A stretch of DNA of 64,000 bases from Symsagittifera roscoffensis. Taxonomy: Eukaryota; Xenacoelomorpha; Acoela; Convolutidae. The stretch is taken from positions 3,363,624 to 3,427,623 of the forward strand of contig NC_087071.1 in the NCBI RefSeq assembly GCF_963678635.1. Direction: 5' to 3'. Below, piece by piece: positions 44,083 to 57,937 of the stretch; the stretch's first letter is position 1, and every line of letters begins with the position of its first letter. A program made the translations under genes and the position numbers. The notes under the pieces are model-generated. The model saw only the letters and a list, made by a program, of their open reading frames with translations, was not told where the DNA came from and did not search any database.

Positions 44083-47000
44083 TGTGCATGTGACTATAAC
44101 TGACTCAGACATGACTATACGTGGTCAAACATGACTCTACCTGGTCAGACATGACTATACCTGCTTCAAGTTGACTCACGGATATGCCTGGTCTAGATAT
44201 GATCATGTAAAGTCAGGTTTGATCATGTCTGCATGAGGTCTGATCATGTAATTTCAGGCATGATCATGTCTGCTCCAGGAATGATCATGTAAAATCAGTT
44301 ATGATCATGTCTGATTCAGGTCGGATCATGTAATTTCAGGCATGATCATGTCTGGTCCAGGAATGATCTAGTAAATTCAGGTTTGATCATGCCTGCTTCA
44401 GGTCTGGTCATGTAATTTCAGGCGTGATCATGTCTGGTCCAGGAATGATCATGTAAAGTCAGGTATGATCATGTCTGCTTGAGGTTTGATCATGTAATTT
44501 CAGGCATGATCATGTCTGGTCCAGGAACGATCATGTAAATTCATGTTTGATCATGTCTGCTTCAGGTCTGATCATGTAATTTCAGGCATGATCATGTCTG
44601 CTCCAGGAATGATCATGTAAAGCCAGGTATGATCATGTCTGCTTCAGGTCTGATCATGCAATTTCAGGCATGATCATGTCTGGTCCAGGAAGGATCATGT
44701 AAATTCAGATTTGATCATGTCTGCTTCCGGTCTGATCATGTAATTTGAGACATGATCAAGTCTGGTCCAGGAAGGATCATGTAAATTCGGGTTTGATCAT
44801 GTCTGCTTCAGGTCTGATCATGTAATTTCAGGCATGATCATGTCTGGTCCAGGAACGATCATGTAAAGTCAGGTATGATCATGTCTCCTTCAGGTCTGAT
44901 CATGTAATTTCAGGCATGATCATGCCTGCTCCAGGAATGATCATGTAAAGTCAGGTATGATCATGTCTGCTTCAGGTCTGATCATGTAATTTCAGGCATG
45001 ATCATGTCTGGTCCAGGAATGATCAAGTGAATTCAGGTTTGATCATGTCTGCTTCAGGTCTCGTTATTTAATTTCAGGCGTGATCATGTCTGGTCCAGGA
45101 ATGATCATGTAAAGTAAGGTATGATCATGTCTGTTTCAGGTCTGACCATGTAATTTCAGGCATGATCATGTCTGCACCAGGATTGATCATGTAAAGCCAG
45201 GATCTGATCAAGTCTGCTTCAGTTCTGATCATGTAATTGCAGGCATGATCATGTTTGAACCAGGAATGATCATGTAAAGTCAGGTATGATCATGTCTGCT
45301 TCAGGTCTGATCATGTAATTTCAGGCATGATCATGTCTGGTCCAGGAATGATCAAGTGAATTCAGGTTTGATCATGTCTGCTTCAGGTCTGGTGATGTAA
45401 TTTCAGGCATGATCAAGTCTGGTCCAGGAGTGATCATGTAAATTCAGGTATGATCAGGTAATTTCAGGCATGATCATATCTGGTCCAGGAATGATCGAGT
45501 ACATTCAGGTTTGATCATGTCTGCTTCAGGTCTGGTCATGTAATTTCAGGCATGATCATGTCTGCTCCAGGAGTGATCATGTATAGCCAGGTATGATCAT
45601 GTCTGTTTCAGGTCTGGTCATGTTATTTCAGGCGTGATCATGTCTGTCCAGGAATGATCATGTAAAGTCAGGTATGATCATGTCTGCCTGAGGTTTGATC
45701 ATGTAATTTCAGGCATGATCATGTCTGGTCCACGAACGATCATGTAAATTCATGTTTGATCATGTCTGCTTCAGGTCTGATCATGTAATTTCAGGCCTGA
45801 TCATGTCTGCTCCAGGAATGATCATGTAAAGCCAGGTATGATCATGTCTGCTTCAGGTCTGATCATGCAATTTCAGGCATGATCATCTCTGGTCCAGGAA
45901 TGTTCAAGTAAATTCAGATTTGATCATGTCTGCTTCCGGTCTGATCATGTAATTTGAGACATGATCGAGTCTGGTCCAGGAAGGATCATGTAAATTCGGG
46001 TTTGATCATGTCTGCTTCAGGTCTGATCCTGTAATTTCAGGCATGATCATGTCTGGTCCAGGAACGATCATGTAAAGTCAGGTATGATCATGTCTGCTTC
46101 AGGTCTGATCATTTAATTTCAGGCATGATCATGCCTGCTCCAGGAATGATCATGTAAAATCAGGTATGATCATGTCTGCTTCAGGTCTGATCATGTAATT
46201 TCAGGCATGATCATGTCTGGTCCAGGAATGATCAAGTGAATTCAGGTTTGATCATGTCTGCTTCAGGTCTGGTTATGTCATTTCAGGCGTGATCATGTCT
46301 GGTCCAGGAATGATCATGTAAAGTAAGGTATGATCATGTCTGTTTCAGGTCTGATCATGTAATTTCAGGCATGATCATGTCTGCACCAGGAATGATCATG
46401 TAAAGCCAGGATCTGATCATGTCTGCTTCAGTTCTGATCATGTAATTGCAGGCATGATCATGTTTGAATAGGAATGATCATGTAAAGTCAGGTATGATCA
46501 TGTCTGCTTCAGGTCTGCTCATGTAATTTCAGGCATGATCATGTCTGGTCCAGGAATGATCAAGTAAAGTCAGGTTTGATCATGTCTGCTTCAGATCTGA
46601 TCATGTAATTTCAGGCATGATCATGTCTGCTCCAGGAATGATCATGTAAAGTCAGGTTTGATCATGTCTACTTCAGGTCTGGTGATGTAATTTCAGGCGT
46701 GATCATGTCTGCTTCAGGTCTGATCATGTAATTTCAGGCATGATCATGCCTGCTCCAGGAATGATCATGTAAAGTCAGGTTTGATCATGTCTACTTCAGG
46801 TCTGGTGATGTAATTTCAGGCGTGATCATGTCTGCTTCAGGTCTGATCATGTAATTTCAGGCATGATCATGCCTGCTCCAGGAATGATCATGTAAAGTCA
46901 GGTATGATCATGTCTGCTTCAGATCTGATCATGTAATTTCAGGCATGATCATGTCTGGTCCAGGAATGATCAAGTGAATTCAGGTTTGATCATGTCTGCT

Positions 47001-48715
47001 TCAGGTCTGGTGATGTAATTTCAGGCGTGATCATGTCTGGTCCAGGAATGATCATGTAAAGTAAGGTATGATCATGTCTGTTTCAGGTCTAATCATGTAA
47101 TTTCAGGCATGATCATGTCTGCTCCAGGAATGATCATGTAAAGCCAGGTATGATCATGTCTGCTTCAGTTCTGATCATGTAATTTCAGGCATGATCATGC
47201 CTGCTCCAGGAATGATCAAGTGAATTCAGGTTTGATCATGTCTGCTTCAGGTCTGGTGATGAAATTTCAGGCGTGATCATGTCTGGTCCAGGAATGATCA
47301 TATAAAGTAAGGTATGATCATGTCTGTTTCAGGTCTGATCATGTAATTTCAGGCATGATCATGTCTGCTCCAGGCAGGAATGATCATGTAAAGCCAGGTT
47401 TGATCATGTCTGCTTCAGTTCTGATCATGTAATTTCAGGCATGATCATGCCTGCTCCAGGAATGATCATATAAAGTCAGGTATGATCATGTCTGCTTCAA
47501 GTCTGATCATGTAATTTCAGGCATGATCATGCCTGCTCCAGGAATGATCATGTAAAGTCAGGTATGATCATGTCTGCTTCAGGTCTGATCATGTAATTTC
47601 AGGCATGTTCATGTCTGGTCCAGGAATGATCAAGTGAATTCAGGTTTGATCATGTCTGCTTCAAGTCTGGTGATGTAATTTCAGGCGTGATCATGTCTGG
47701 TCCAGGAATGATCATGTAAAGTAAGGTATGATCATGTCTGTTTCAGGTCTGATCATGTAATTTCAGGCATGATCATGTCTGCTCCAGGAATGATCATGTA
47801 AAGCCAGGTATGATCATGTCTGCTTCAGTTCTGATCATGTAATTTCAGGCATGATCATGCCTGCTCCAGGAATGATCATGTAAAGTCAGGTATGATCATG
47901 TCTGCTTCAGGTCTGATCATGTAATTTCAGGCATGATCATGTCTGGTCCAGGAATGATCAAGTGAATTCAGGTTTGATCATGTCTGCTTCAGGTCTGGTG
48001 ATGTAATTTCAGGCGTGATCATGTCTGGACCAGGAATGATCATGTAAAGTAAGGTATGATCAAGTCTGTTTCAGGTCTGATCATGTTATTTCAGGCATGA
48101 TCATGTCTGCTCCAGGATTGATCATGTAAAGCCAGGTATGATCATGTCTGTTTCAGATCTGATCATTTAATTTCAGGCATGATCAAGTCTGGTCCAGGAG
48201 TGATCATGTAAATTCAGGTATGATCAGGTAATTTCAGGCATGATCATATCTGGTCCAGGAATGATCGAGTAAATTCAGGTTTGATCATGTCTGCTTCAGG
48301 TCTGGTCATGTAATTTCAGGCATGATCATGTCTGCTCCAGGAATGATCATGTAAAGCCAGGTTTGATCATGTCTGTTTCAGGTCTGATCATGTAATTTCA
48401 GGCATGATCAAGTTTGGTCCAGGAGTGGTCATGTAAATTCAGGTATGCTCATGTCTGCTTCAGTTCTGATCATGTAATTGCAGGCATGATCATGTTTGAA
48501 CCAGGAATGATCATGTAAAGTCAGGTATGATCATGTCTGCTTCAGGTCTGATCATGTAATTTCAGGCGTGATCATGTATGGTCCAGGACTGATCATGTGA
48601 AGTCATGTATGATCATGTCTGCTTCAAGTCTGATCATGTAATTACAGAAATGAACATGTCTGGTCCAGGTTTACTTCAAGTCTGATCATATCTGATTTTT
48701 TTTTGTTCATAATTA
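44083..48715. repeat. Satellite of 20/21-bp TGATCATG monomers, about 4.6 kb
   Basis: Monomers of form TGATCATGTNNNNNCAGGNN alternate in length 21, 20, 21, 20 and repeat every 82 bp (CTGCTTCAGG, AATTTCAGG, CTGGTCCAGG, AAAGTCAGG variants). There are more than 200 monomers. Each monomer starts with a palindrome (TGATCA, often ATGATCAT). Long variants recur at a distance of about 1.21 kb (for example the CTTGAGGTTTGATC version near 44,479 and its relative near 45,690), giving a higher-order repeat. The first 100 bp are diverged (GACATGACTATACCTG). No coding frames. Confidence 0.95.
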
Positions 48716-49389
48716 TCATGTCTGGTACATGTCTGTTTCAAACATGTACAGAGAAAAAAGAGACATGCCACAGGACTGATACAGATTTGGATTTTCTATG
48801 TATTTAAGCTGTCCAGATTTGGAATTAACTTTAAGTTTCAGTACGGGAGCCAAGTAAACATCCTCCTTCATAAACGTGTTTAGGGGGAGGATGTTAACTT
48901 GGTCCATAATTTTTTTATAAAATTTTGGTGTGAAACTCTACTTAATAAGTTCAACAGACAGTCTCCAACGACGTGAGAAATCCTTCGTTGATGAGATTTA
49001 GAGAGAAAATTTACATGTTTAGATTGAAACAAAAAGTAGAAAAATTATAGTTATGGCAATATTTCTTCACACACTGTTTAAGTTTGACTAAATGAAATTT
49101 GGAGTAATAGTGCAATTCAAAAATTGCAGTAAAAATGTTTTCAAACCATCCCCTAAATGAAAAAATGCGACTCCTAGTAACTTAGAGTTTTTTTGAATTA
49201 GAGTATTGTATGAACATATGGTTAGGCCTTTTTCAAAACTGGAAATGTTTGTTAAGCAAATTTAGTCAACGCGGCATATAAAGATTTTGAAATAAATTCC
49301 TGCCTATTTGCAGGTTATCTAATTGTTTTCAGTTTTAAAGTAAATCAAAATGCTTCTTTTGCTTCAAAGTTCAAATTACGTTTTTTCTC
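48716..49389. other. Satellite edge and spacer, no gene recognised
   Basis: A last decayed monomer (TCATGTCTGGTACATGTCTG) is followed by AT-rich DNA. The minus-strand frame 48907-48716 shows nothing recognisable. Confidence 0.4.
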
Positions 49390-50950
49390 CGAAATTTCTG
49401 AAACTAAGGTAAGAAAATTGAGTGATAAGATTTACAAAAAAGTGAATTTGTCCTGAAATTTTTTTAAAAATTACGGAAGTATGAGCGCGTATTCATGCTA
49501 CACTATTTTTATTTGTGTGTTATACTCAATATTTCTCGAAAAATAAAGGAATATGGGTTGCGTTCGTTTTTTGTTTCCTCAGCGTTCCATCTTTTCTTTG
49601 TGTACAGACAATTTGGTGTTTGTACGGTCCTGGATTCCATAGACAAGTCTTTAAACATGTTAAATGACATGCAGTTTCTCGAATTTCACTTTTTTTCTTG
49701 ATTAAAATAGATAGAAATTTCGATCAAACGTATAAAGGATTTCCGGTCTGTAAATTCATTAAAATGAGAACGGATTGATATTCCTTCGAGTATTGATACT
49801 CAAGGTACCTGTTTGGTACTCAATTAAAGTGCACAAGTCAATTAGGGTTAACATTCTACAAGCTTGGCATCATAAGCGACTAATATGGCATCAGTTACCC
49901 ATGCACTAAAGGTGATTACTTTTAGTGTTGTTGTGGAATATGAATTTCTAGGCTCATCTAAGCAGCTGTTGGTCTCTTTCCGGTGATAAGATACGAATGC
50001 CCTTCACCCTGCTGAGGTCTCTTTGTTTGGGTAGGATAACCAAAATAAGTGGATTCGGAGGCATCCCGACTGTGGTTATTTCCCCAAGACATATAACCCT
50101 CTTGAGGGGTCTTGTTCTGCGCGGGATTCGTAAAAATGAACCCCAGCTGGGCGAGTACATTTAGGTCGGTTTCAACAACTCGCCGGTTTAGAAGGATTTT
50201 TCCGGGGTTGAAGGGGGATATAAAAAGAGTGATAACGAGATGACTGTTCGTGCTTGATTAACTCGGCTTGCAACAGTGTAGACTTCTGGGGTTTACCCGT
50301 CAGCAAATAATAAATATAATCAGGAAAACAACTTGAATTAGGGCGGGGACACTCAAGAGTGATTCATTACTGCGTTTTTAAATTTATGGCGGGGCTGTCC
50401 TTCGTTGTAAACAGGTTGTTGCCCATGTTGAGGTTGAATTTTGGTAACAACTTTTCTCTGGCGCTGAAACTAATGTTTCTCATCGGTCTGTCGTCGATCA
50501 TGATTGGACGAAGAACTTGGCAACTGTTGCAAGCACCGCTGTCGGCGCAACAGTGGGTTCGTAGCGACGTTAAGTGAAATCTCGAGGAGGCGATTTGCTT
50601 GTGACTTACCGAACCACCTGGCGCTCTAATTCATTTTCGTGCAAATCTTAAAGGCAGTGTTTCTGTCATGTTTGGAGGCAGTGTTTCCGTCATGTAACGG
50701 TACTTTCCCGAAACGGTAAAGTGTTAGATTACAAAGAAAGAAAGAGAAGGTCTAGCACCGGAATGCATAACGGTCTTTTCGGCATAAATCATGGAGCATG
50801 GCTTAACGGTCATTAGATCCGGCCCCAAGAAAAACTACAATTTTAGAATAATCGGAATACTTCATCTTAAGGTAATGTCGGTTTGCACACAAAATTACCA
50901 CTCGATATTCAGGTGCGTGTTGTTAAGTGGTTATTCAGTAAGATAAGTAG
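49390..50950. repeat. Tandem segmental duplication, unit 1
   Basis: About 1.56 kb that matches the next 2.1 kb unit in the same orientation throughout. Shared blocks include TTTGTGTACAGACAATTT, GATACTCAAGGTACCTG, GGGGTTTACCCGTCAGCAAA, ATGATTGGACGA and CGTCATGTAACG. It ends TTCAGTAAGATAAGTAGATG, just as unit 2 ends TTCAATAAGATAAGTAGATA. Neither strand carries an open frame conserved in both units, so the product, if any, is unknown. Confidence 0.8.
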
Positions 50951-53085
50951 ATGGGATTTACGAGTGATGAGATTTACGAAAAAATGAATTTACACTATCA
51001 AAATAAAAATGCTACATTATTTATATTTGTTTGTTATACTCCATACTTCTCTAAAAATAAGGGATTTTCTGTCGGTTTTTTATACTGTTTCCTCAGCCTT
51101 CCATGTTCCCTTTGTGTACAGACAATTTTGTGTTCACATGTTCCTGGATTCCATGGACAAGTCTTTAAACAATTTAAAATATTGTCGGAACGATCAAAGA
51201 AAAAGAAAGAACAAAACAAGAACAAAGGGAACGTCCCTGTTGTAGAACCTGCTTACATTTTTTAAAATGCACAGTTTGACCTCGTAATGATAGTATTATT
51301 GGAAGTTTTGCAGAACTACTTAAACCATTTCAATTATTCGGAAAAAGTTTTGGAAAATTTTTTTATATCCAAAACCGTTTTCGTGAGACAATTGAAATCG
51401 ATTAATTTTCTCTAGTCCTCTTCAGAAATTTATTGGAAAGTCAAAAAATGTTCTATGGCTGAAACCGCCCAATGGGAGGAAATGAAGGCAAGTTAAAAGA
51501 CATCTTGAACTTTTGTGTTGATTAAACTGACAATCAACTTCCATTTTATTCATTTTCCCAAAATTTGTTTTTTATTTTGTTTTTAAAGTGCAACTGAATG
51601 GTTAATTGCTAAAAATTCTCCATTAGTTTAACTTGCAATCACTGCAGGAATTAAAACTTGTCAAAATGTTGACATCGGTCATCTCCAGAGCCTTTTAATG
51701 GGCAATTGAGGGTGTGTGGTGCAGATGAGAAGTCGCATGTGCTGATGATTGCCTTGATTGATTCCTTGTGGCGGTTAACTGAAGGATCAAAACTCCAAAA
51801 AAAAACAAAGCAACTAATGAAACTTTCATTCGTTTACATGCAGTTTCTCGAGTTTTACTTTTTCTCTCGATTGAAAAAGATAGAAATTTCGATTAAACGT
51901 GTAAAGGATTTCCGTTCTGTAATTTCAATAAAATGAGAACGGATTGACATTCATTCGATTATTGATACTCAAGGTACCTGATTGATACTCAATTAAAGTG
52001 CACAGAACAATTAAAATTAATAGTCTACCAGCTTGGCATCATAAGCCACTAATGGGGTATCAGTTACGCCTGCATTAAAGGTGATTACTTTTAGAGTTGT
52101 TGTAGAATACAAAAATTCGGGCTCAACTAAGCAACTTTTAGTCTCAATCCTGTGATAAGGGACGAATTCCCTTCACCCTGCTGAGGTCTTTCGGTTTCGG
52201 TAGGATAAAAAAAAATAAATGGTTTCGGAGCCAACCGACTCTGGTTATTTCCCGCTACATATAACCATGTTGGGTGGTCTTGTTCTGCGCGGTAATCGTA
52301 AAGTTTAACCCCAGCTGGGTGAGTACATATAGATCAGTTTCAACAATTCGCTGGTTTAGAAGGGATTGCTTGGGGTTGAATGGGGGGAAATAAAAAGATT
52401 GATAACCAGATGACTGTTCCCGTTGCTGCTTGATTAACTCGGCTTGCAAGAGTGTAGACTTTTGGGGTTTACCCGTCAGCAAATATTGAACACAATCACG
52501 AAAACAACTCGAATTAGGTCGGGCAGACTTAAGGGTGACTCGATCGTGCGTTGTTAAATTTATGGTTTGGCTGTCCTCTGTTGGTAACGGGTTGCTGCCC
52601 ATGTTGAGGTTGAATTACGGTAATAACTTTTCCCTGGCGCTGAAACTAATAATCCTCATCGATCTGTCGTCGATCATGATTGGACGACGAACTTGGCAAC
52701 TGTTGCAAGCACCACTTTCGGCGCGACAATGGATTCGTAGCGACGTTATTGAATCTCGAGGATGCGATTTGCTTGAGACTTACCGAACCACCTGGTCTAA
52801 TTCATTTTCGTGCAAATCCTGCAGGGTGGAGGCAGTGTTTCCGTCATGTAACGCCACCTTCCCGAAACGGTTAAGTGTTTGATTACAAAGGGAAAAAAGA
52901 AGGCCCTGCGCCGGAATGCATAACTGTCTTTTCTGTGTGAATGACGGAACTTGACTTTACCGTCGTTAGATCCGGCCCCATCAGATTATTTCATTTTAAA
53001 GTAATGTCGGTTTGCTTACAATATTACAACTCGAAATTCAAGTACGTGTAGTTAAGGTGGTTATTCAATAAGATAAGTAGATAGG
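50951..53085. repeat. Tandem segmental duplication, unit 2 (with about 650-bp insertion)
   Basis: Matches unit 1 on both sides of an extra segment, about 51,180-51,835, that unit 1 lacks. The 115-codon minus-strand frame 52602-52255 and the overlapping plus-strand frame 52535-52882 both fall in conserved sequence. The unit-1 equivalent of the minus frame contains stops, so coding is doubtful. Confidence 0.75.
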
Positions 53086-54650
53086 TAAACAATGAGTCAC
53101 GCAGTGAAAAGATCAAGTTTAACAGAGCTTGTCACACCTATGCCAGAAAACTAAATTTGACAAAATCGCCGAACCCTCACCACCCAAAAAAAACAGAAAC
53201 TAAAGAAGCTGAGGCTATGAAATTCAGAGGAGCGTTACTAAGGATTATTTGTAAGGGCATACAAAAATCGGATCGGGAGCCCTCAGACCTTTGGGGGGGC
53301 AAGTGATAACGGTCCCCGGAAGTGTAATTAGTCTATCAGAACTCGGACAATAGAGGCGCTGGTGGGCTCAAACTTTGGTATGTTTTAGGCCTAGTTGAGG
53401 GAAGCTTACGTTTGGAACCCCAGACCCCTAGACTCCTACTTCCGGTTTTATGCCATGGGTAATCAAACCCATCCCTAACTTCTGGAAGTTGTTTTTCGGC
53501 CTTTAACAATCACAGGGAGCTGAACCTTGGAGGGATGATAGGTAATGACAAGATACATCGGGATGTTAGGTAATGACAAATACAAATTATAAATTGAACC
53601 AAATTCGGCGGTTGGACCGGAAGCTACTAGCACTTGAGAAAACACCCCCCCCCCTTTGACCGGAAATAGGCAATTTACGCGAAACGAAGAACGGTGGCAT
53701 AAAGATTTTTTTTGCGGCAATGGACATAAGGTACAAACTCGGAAAAAGACCCCTTGTGAGTAAAAACCCTCCGGCGACTCCTTCCGGTGTTGATAGCTTT
53801 TTTCCGGAAAAATGTGATGATGGACCCTAGAAATGGGATAACTTGTGAAGCATTAATGGGATATGGATGGTACTAGCTAATTAGGACCCCCAAGAGATTC
53901 TTAACCCAAATATGGAAGTTTGACCCCGGTTGACAACTGCAAGACCTTAAGTTGACCTTAGGGCGTTTGACCCCAAAACTGCAAAGAAAACCCGGAGATT
54001 AACACCTGAAAATGGCGAACTCCCCAGCCCAACCCATGGGGATATGAACCGGTCACTTTAATAATAACTGGGAGGAAACTTGTATTTTGGAACTGGAGCA
54101 GAAGCAGATAGAGATATAGTTTCATATTGAAACCTTGATTTAGTAGAGTTATTTCAATGTGAACTTGTAAACATTGGATTCACTCTAGCTGGGCGAATGA
54201 TCTAATGATGGCAATTCAACTAGGCTAAAGAAAAGTAGTGCCAGAGAAAATTGATAGTAATAGGACCGCAGCATGAGAATTAAGTCTCCTGAATAGTATG
54301 AACGGGCGGAGAATTTACTTGGCTTCCCGGAGATGACTTTTTGGTTTGATTTGACTCCTGAAAGACGAACTACATTTCTCTGATAGCTAGAAGGTCGGGA
54401 TTGGAATATGGTACAGATAGAAATTTCAGATGCCTGAAATGAATTGCTACCCATGAAAATTGTCTTTCCCTACACTCGGAACTATTATTGGATAAAGACC
54501 TTTGGAGGGTCACTGAGTAAACATAGCATGGTTTGGAGGTTGATTTGAACTCGAGAGGAAATCCCCTGAATCTGCAGCAGTCGTAACCTTGCTAGTAGGA
54601 TTTAACGAAGAGTTGAGTTCTCTACCCCCCCCCCCCCCCCCGTACACACA
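53086..54650. other. GC-richer block of GGTCAAA/CCGGAAG-like words and a poly-C tract
   Basis: Locally less AT-rich. Recurring words such as TTCCGG, ACCCCA and TTGACC suggest an old internally repetitive sequence (53,280-54,050). A run of 17 C occurs at about 54,625-54,641. No coding frame with recognisable content. Confidence 0.5.
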
Positions 54651-57600
54651 ATCTGCGAGAAAAACACGATACAAATTATTTTGCGTCAACGAGGAATTCT
54701 ACAATAATCTACCATCTCTCTCTTGTGGGAATTAGAAGAAATAGACAAAAAACACCACAGAAAATTGGTCAAAATTAGAGATTGTTCAAAAGCTTTACGG
54801 ATAGTAACGGTTGCCAAAAAGTTGATAGTTTATCTGGCAAGCTGATCGAGAACGCTGATTTTTTTTTTGCGGAAACGACTTACTGCGGTGAAGAATCAGC
54901 TTCTTTGACGTAGATCGCAGAATAGGAAGAGACTGCAAATTAACTCTAATTTAAACAATGTCGGGTTTTTGCTCTCTGGAACTGTCCTGTGTTTAAATTG
55001 ACCATCCGATTACTCATCTATAGGATACAGCGAGCTAATAATACGAGGGAAAGGTCGATCCATCTTCGATGAATATGGCATATCTCTACATTTCAGAAAC
55101 ACAAATTTATGTTGTCATTGTCCGTTATTATCAGTATCCGTGTGTTCTGAACACACAGAGACTCAGTTATCTATTCGTTATTTCTCTATATAACTAATAT
55201 AGATTTATACCATTCGACGGCTTCACGTTAGTTGCTCCGATTCAAACAAATTCTCTGGGAATTGGCGTAAGTAGATATTGTTAAAATTACAAATTACATT
55301 TAATTTAACCTTTACAATTGTCAATCATTATAGGTTTAAATTTTTTCCCACCGTTATGTATATTCCGCGAGAATTTAAGAAAAAAAAGGTAACAGCAGAC
55401 AGTTTAGCACTCTTAGATTTTTACATCCTTCTATTCCTCTTAAAAGTCTACCAATTTAAACTTGATTTTTTTTTTGATCTGCAAGATCTGTGTTTATCGA
55501 AGCAGCTTTGGTGCATTGGGTACATTAAACCAAGCGAATGAGACTATTTGCATTCTGAATTATATAAAAAACGCTCATTTTTTTGTATGTCCAGAAATTT
55601 CTGACTTCAGCAAGTTACAGTGGATGAAAATCGTTGTCCGATCCTGTTCCAATATCTGACCTTTTTCCATAATTTAAAATCAAAAATAACTACTTGCCAA
55701 TTTAATTCAAAAAGCTTCATTTTAAGTCTGTTAGTTTCATAATGGTTTGTAATTTTCATGAAAGCAAAATTATTGTAAAATTAATAATAGAAACAGACTA
55801 ATCAAACCATTACCACAAACGGAAATGTTGCGATTTTTGTAGATTATTGGGATGAAAATTTATGGCTACCATCAATGGAAATAAACCCGGTTATGAAGAC
55901 GAAAAATAACATTTTAAAATAATTGCTATATGTTTTATAGTTGATTTACATAAGCACTTTTGTTGGTTAATTGATATCAAAAAGGAGCGATAGTTTTGTC
56001 TGAAGGAAAAAAAATATCAATTTTGAAGTATGATTTAATCAAAACCACTCGGGTGATTTTACAATGTAAAACTTGGAGGTCATAAGGTTGTATGTACGCT
56101 CAAAATCTTGATGTTTCTTATTAAAAGATGTGAAACTCACTGTCCAAATTCCAAAAAAAGCAAACAGACAAATAAACAGGCGAGAAATTAACAATTCGCA
56201 TCTATTTAAGTGTAGGTGTTAGCTAAATTCGTCTTTGTCAGTTTAATTAGAATGATAAATTGAAACAGCAAATCTCAAAAGTTGAAAAATCACCGTGGCG
56301 GCCGATTCTATATAGGTCATTTGATAAGAGAGAAACGAAAAAATTGTATGCTATTTTTTTTACAACTCATTGGTTTCAATACAGATTGATATGCAGTAGG
56401 CCTGTTGGTATTAAAAGATACAACAAAAAGAGTAAAATTTTGGTTTGAATGGAGAAAATTTGATTTTTTTCTTTTGGATTATATGAAGCCGCCTCGCTGA
56501 CTATTCAATATGGAAAAATAACAACAATATTGTATATGAACTCTTAAAATGTATCTATTTTACGAAAAGTTTATCATCACGCCTAATTATTTTGAAGCAA
56601 TTTTACTGACTATATAATTTTTTTCTTCAAAAAGCGAGTCCACTATATGGGTGAGAGATGATAACATAAGCAACTTTTTTTAATTCATAAGCTAAATATT
56701 ATCTGCTATCAACTAACTTATAAATCAAAATTAATTTCATGCAGCAACTCTAAATGAAGAAAACTATCACATAACAGTCCGTTTTGTAAAGGTGTGTATC
56801 ATTACCTCTTTTTTTGTAGTTTTTGAGTTTTTGCACGGCAATCAATGAGCACCCAAGCCAATACAGGTCGAGGGTATATATGGTTACTGTTTCTGTGTTT
56901 AGAAACTCAAACTTAATTCTTCAGTTTTTTTTTGAGGCAATTTGCAAGTTATACGCACTTTTTTTATACAAAACAATGTCTATACGAAATCAGACGTCAA
57001 CGATTATCATCAAGTAAGAATTTGAAATCATGCTTTTAGTACATTTTGTTGTAATTATAAACGATCAAATAGCAAGTGATACCTTCGTCATTTATTGATT
57101 GTTCATCATAGTATGATCGTTAGCAAGATAGCTATGATGGCTTTTTACTTTTCCAGAATTGTAATATTAAATGCTGGACCACTGACCATCAACATCAATA
57201 AATAATGGAGCGAAATTTTAAAAATGTACATTAAAAAACAAAAGAAAACTAGAATTAGGAAAATTTGATAATTTTTGCCGTTCATCTGCTTTCTATCACT
57301 TTCTTCAAATTAACTATCACTTAGCGATATTGATTTCTATTCGGTTATTTTTTTAATTGCCATTTAAATGAGTAAAATGTTTTTTCTACAAGATTGACTT
57401 TTTGTTATCAAGCCTTAAAAATTTTGATTTAAAAGCATGATTTTGAAGAAGCTGTTAGCCATGTGTACTATAAGTAAATACAAGTTTTGGTTGCAATGAT
57501 ATCAAAATTTCGGATCTATCTTTTCATTGAATTTATAAAGGGTATTTATAGAAACTTATCATACTTATCATCGTAGATATGAGTTGATTTGCACAAAATG

Positions 57601-57935
57601 AGATAAAAAGCAATTAAAATTCGTACGCAGGTAAAAATTGGTTAAGATCACAAAAAAAACATATTTCGAATAACCTCATGGATAAAAATAATTGTTTTTT
57701 TTTGTGAGATGGAGTTAAGCTTTTGACATCTGAACTCAATGAAGAAGAAGGTTGACATTTCCGAGATGTGAACACTTTTAAAAGCGTTGGTTTTTGCATC
57801 AACTTTCAATAATGAAAAAAAATTGGAATTAAAATTGAAATAGCGTGGATTTTGTTATATTTCGGGATAAACAGTTTGTTCTGCAAACAACTGACCACTT
57901 AGTTATTTTTTCCTTTTGGTTTTTCCTGTCATTTC
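54651..57935. other. No gene recognised
   Basis: AT-rich spacer with only short, overlapping open frames (for example 55278-55541 and 56823-57017). Confidence 0.4.
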
Positions 57936-57937
57936 AC

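Noticed and set aside
44083-48715. CRISPR-like look of short repeats at regular spacing
   Set aside because: There are no constant repeats with unique spacers. All parts of the 82-bp unit repeat, and the context is animal DNA. It is a satellite.
52255-52882. 115-codon frames on both strands in duplication unit 2
   Set aside because: The minus-strand frame has stops in unit 1, and the plus-strand frame is its shadow. No recognisable motif in either.
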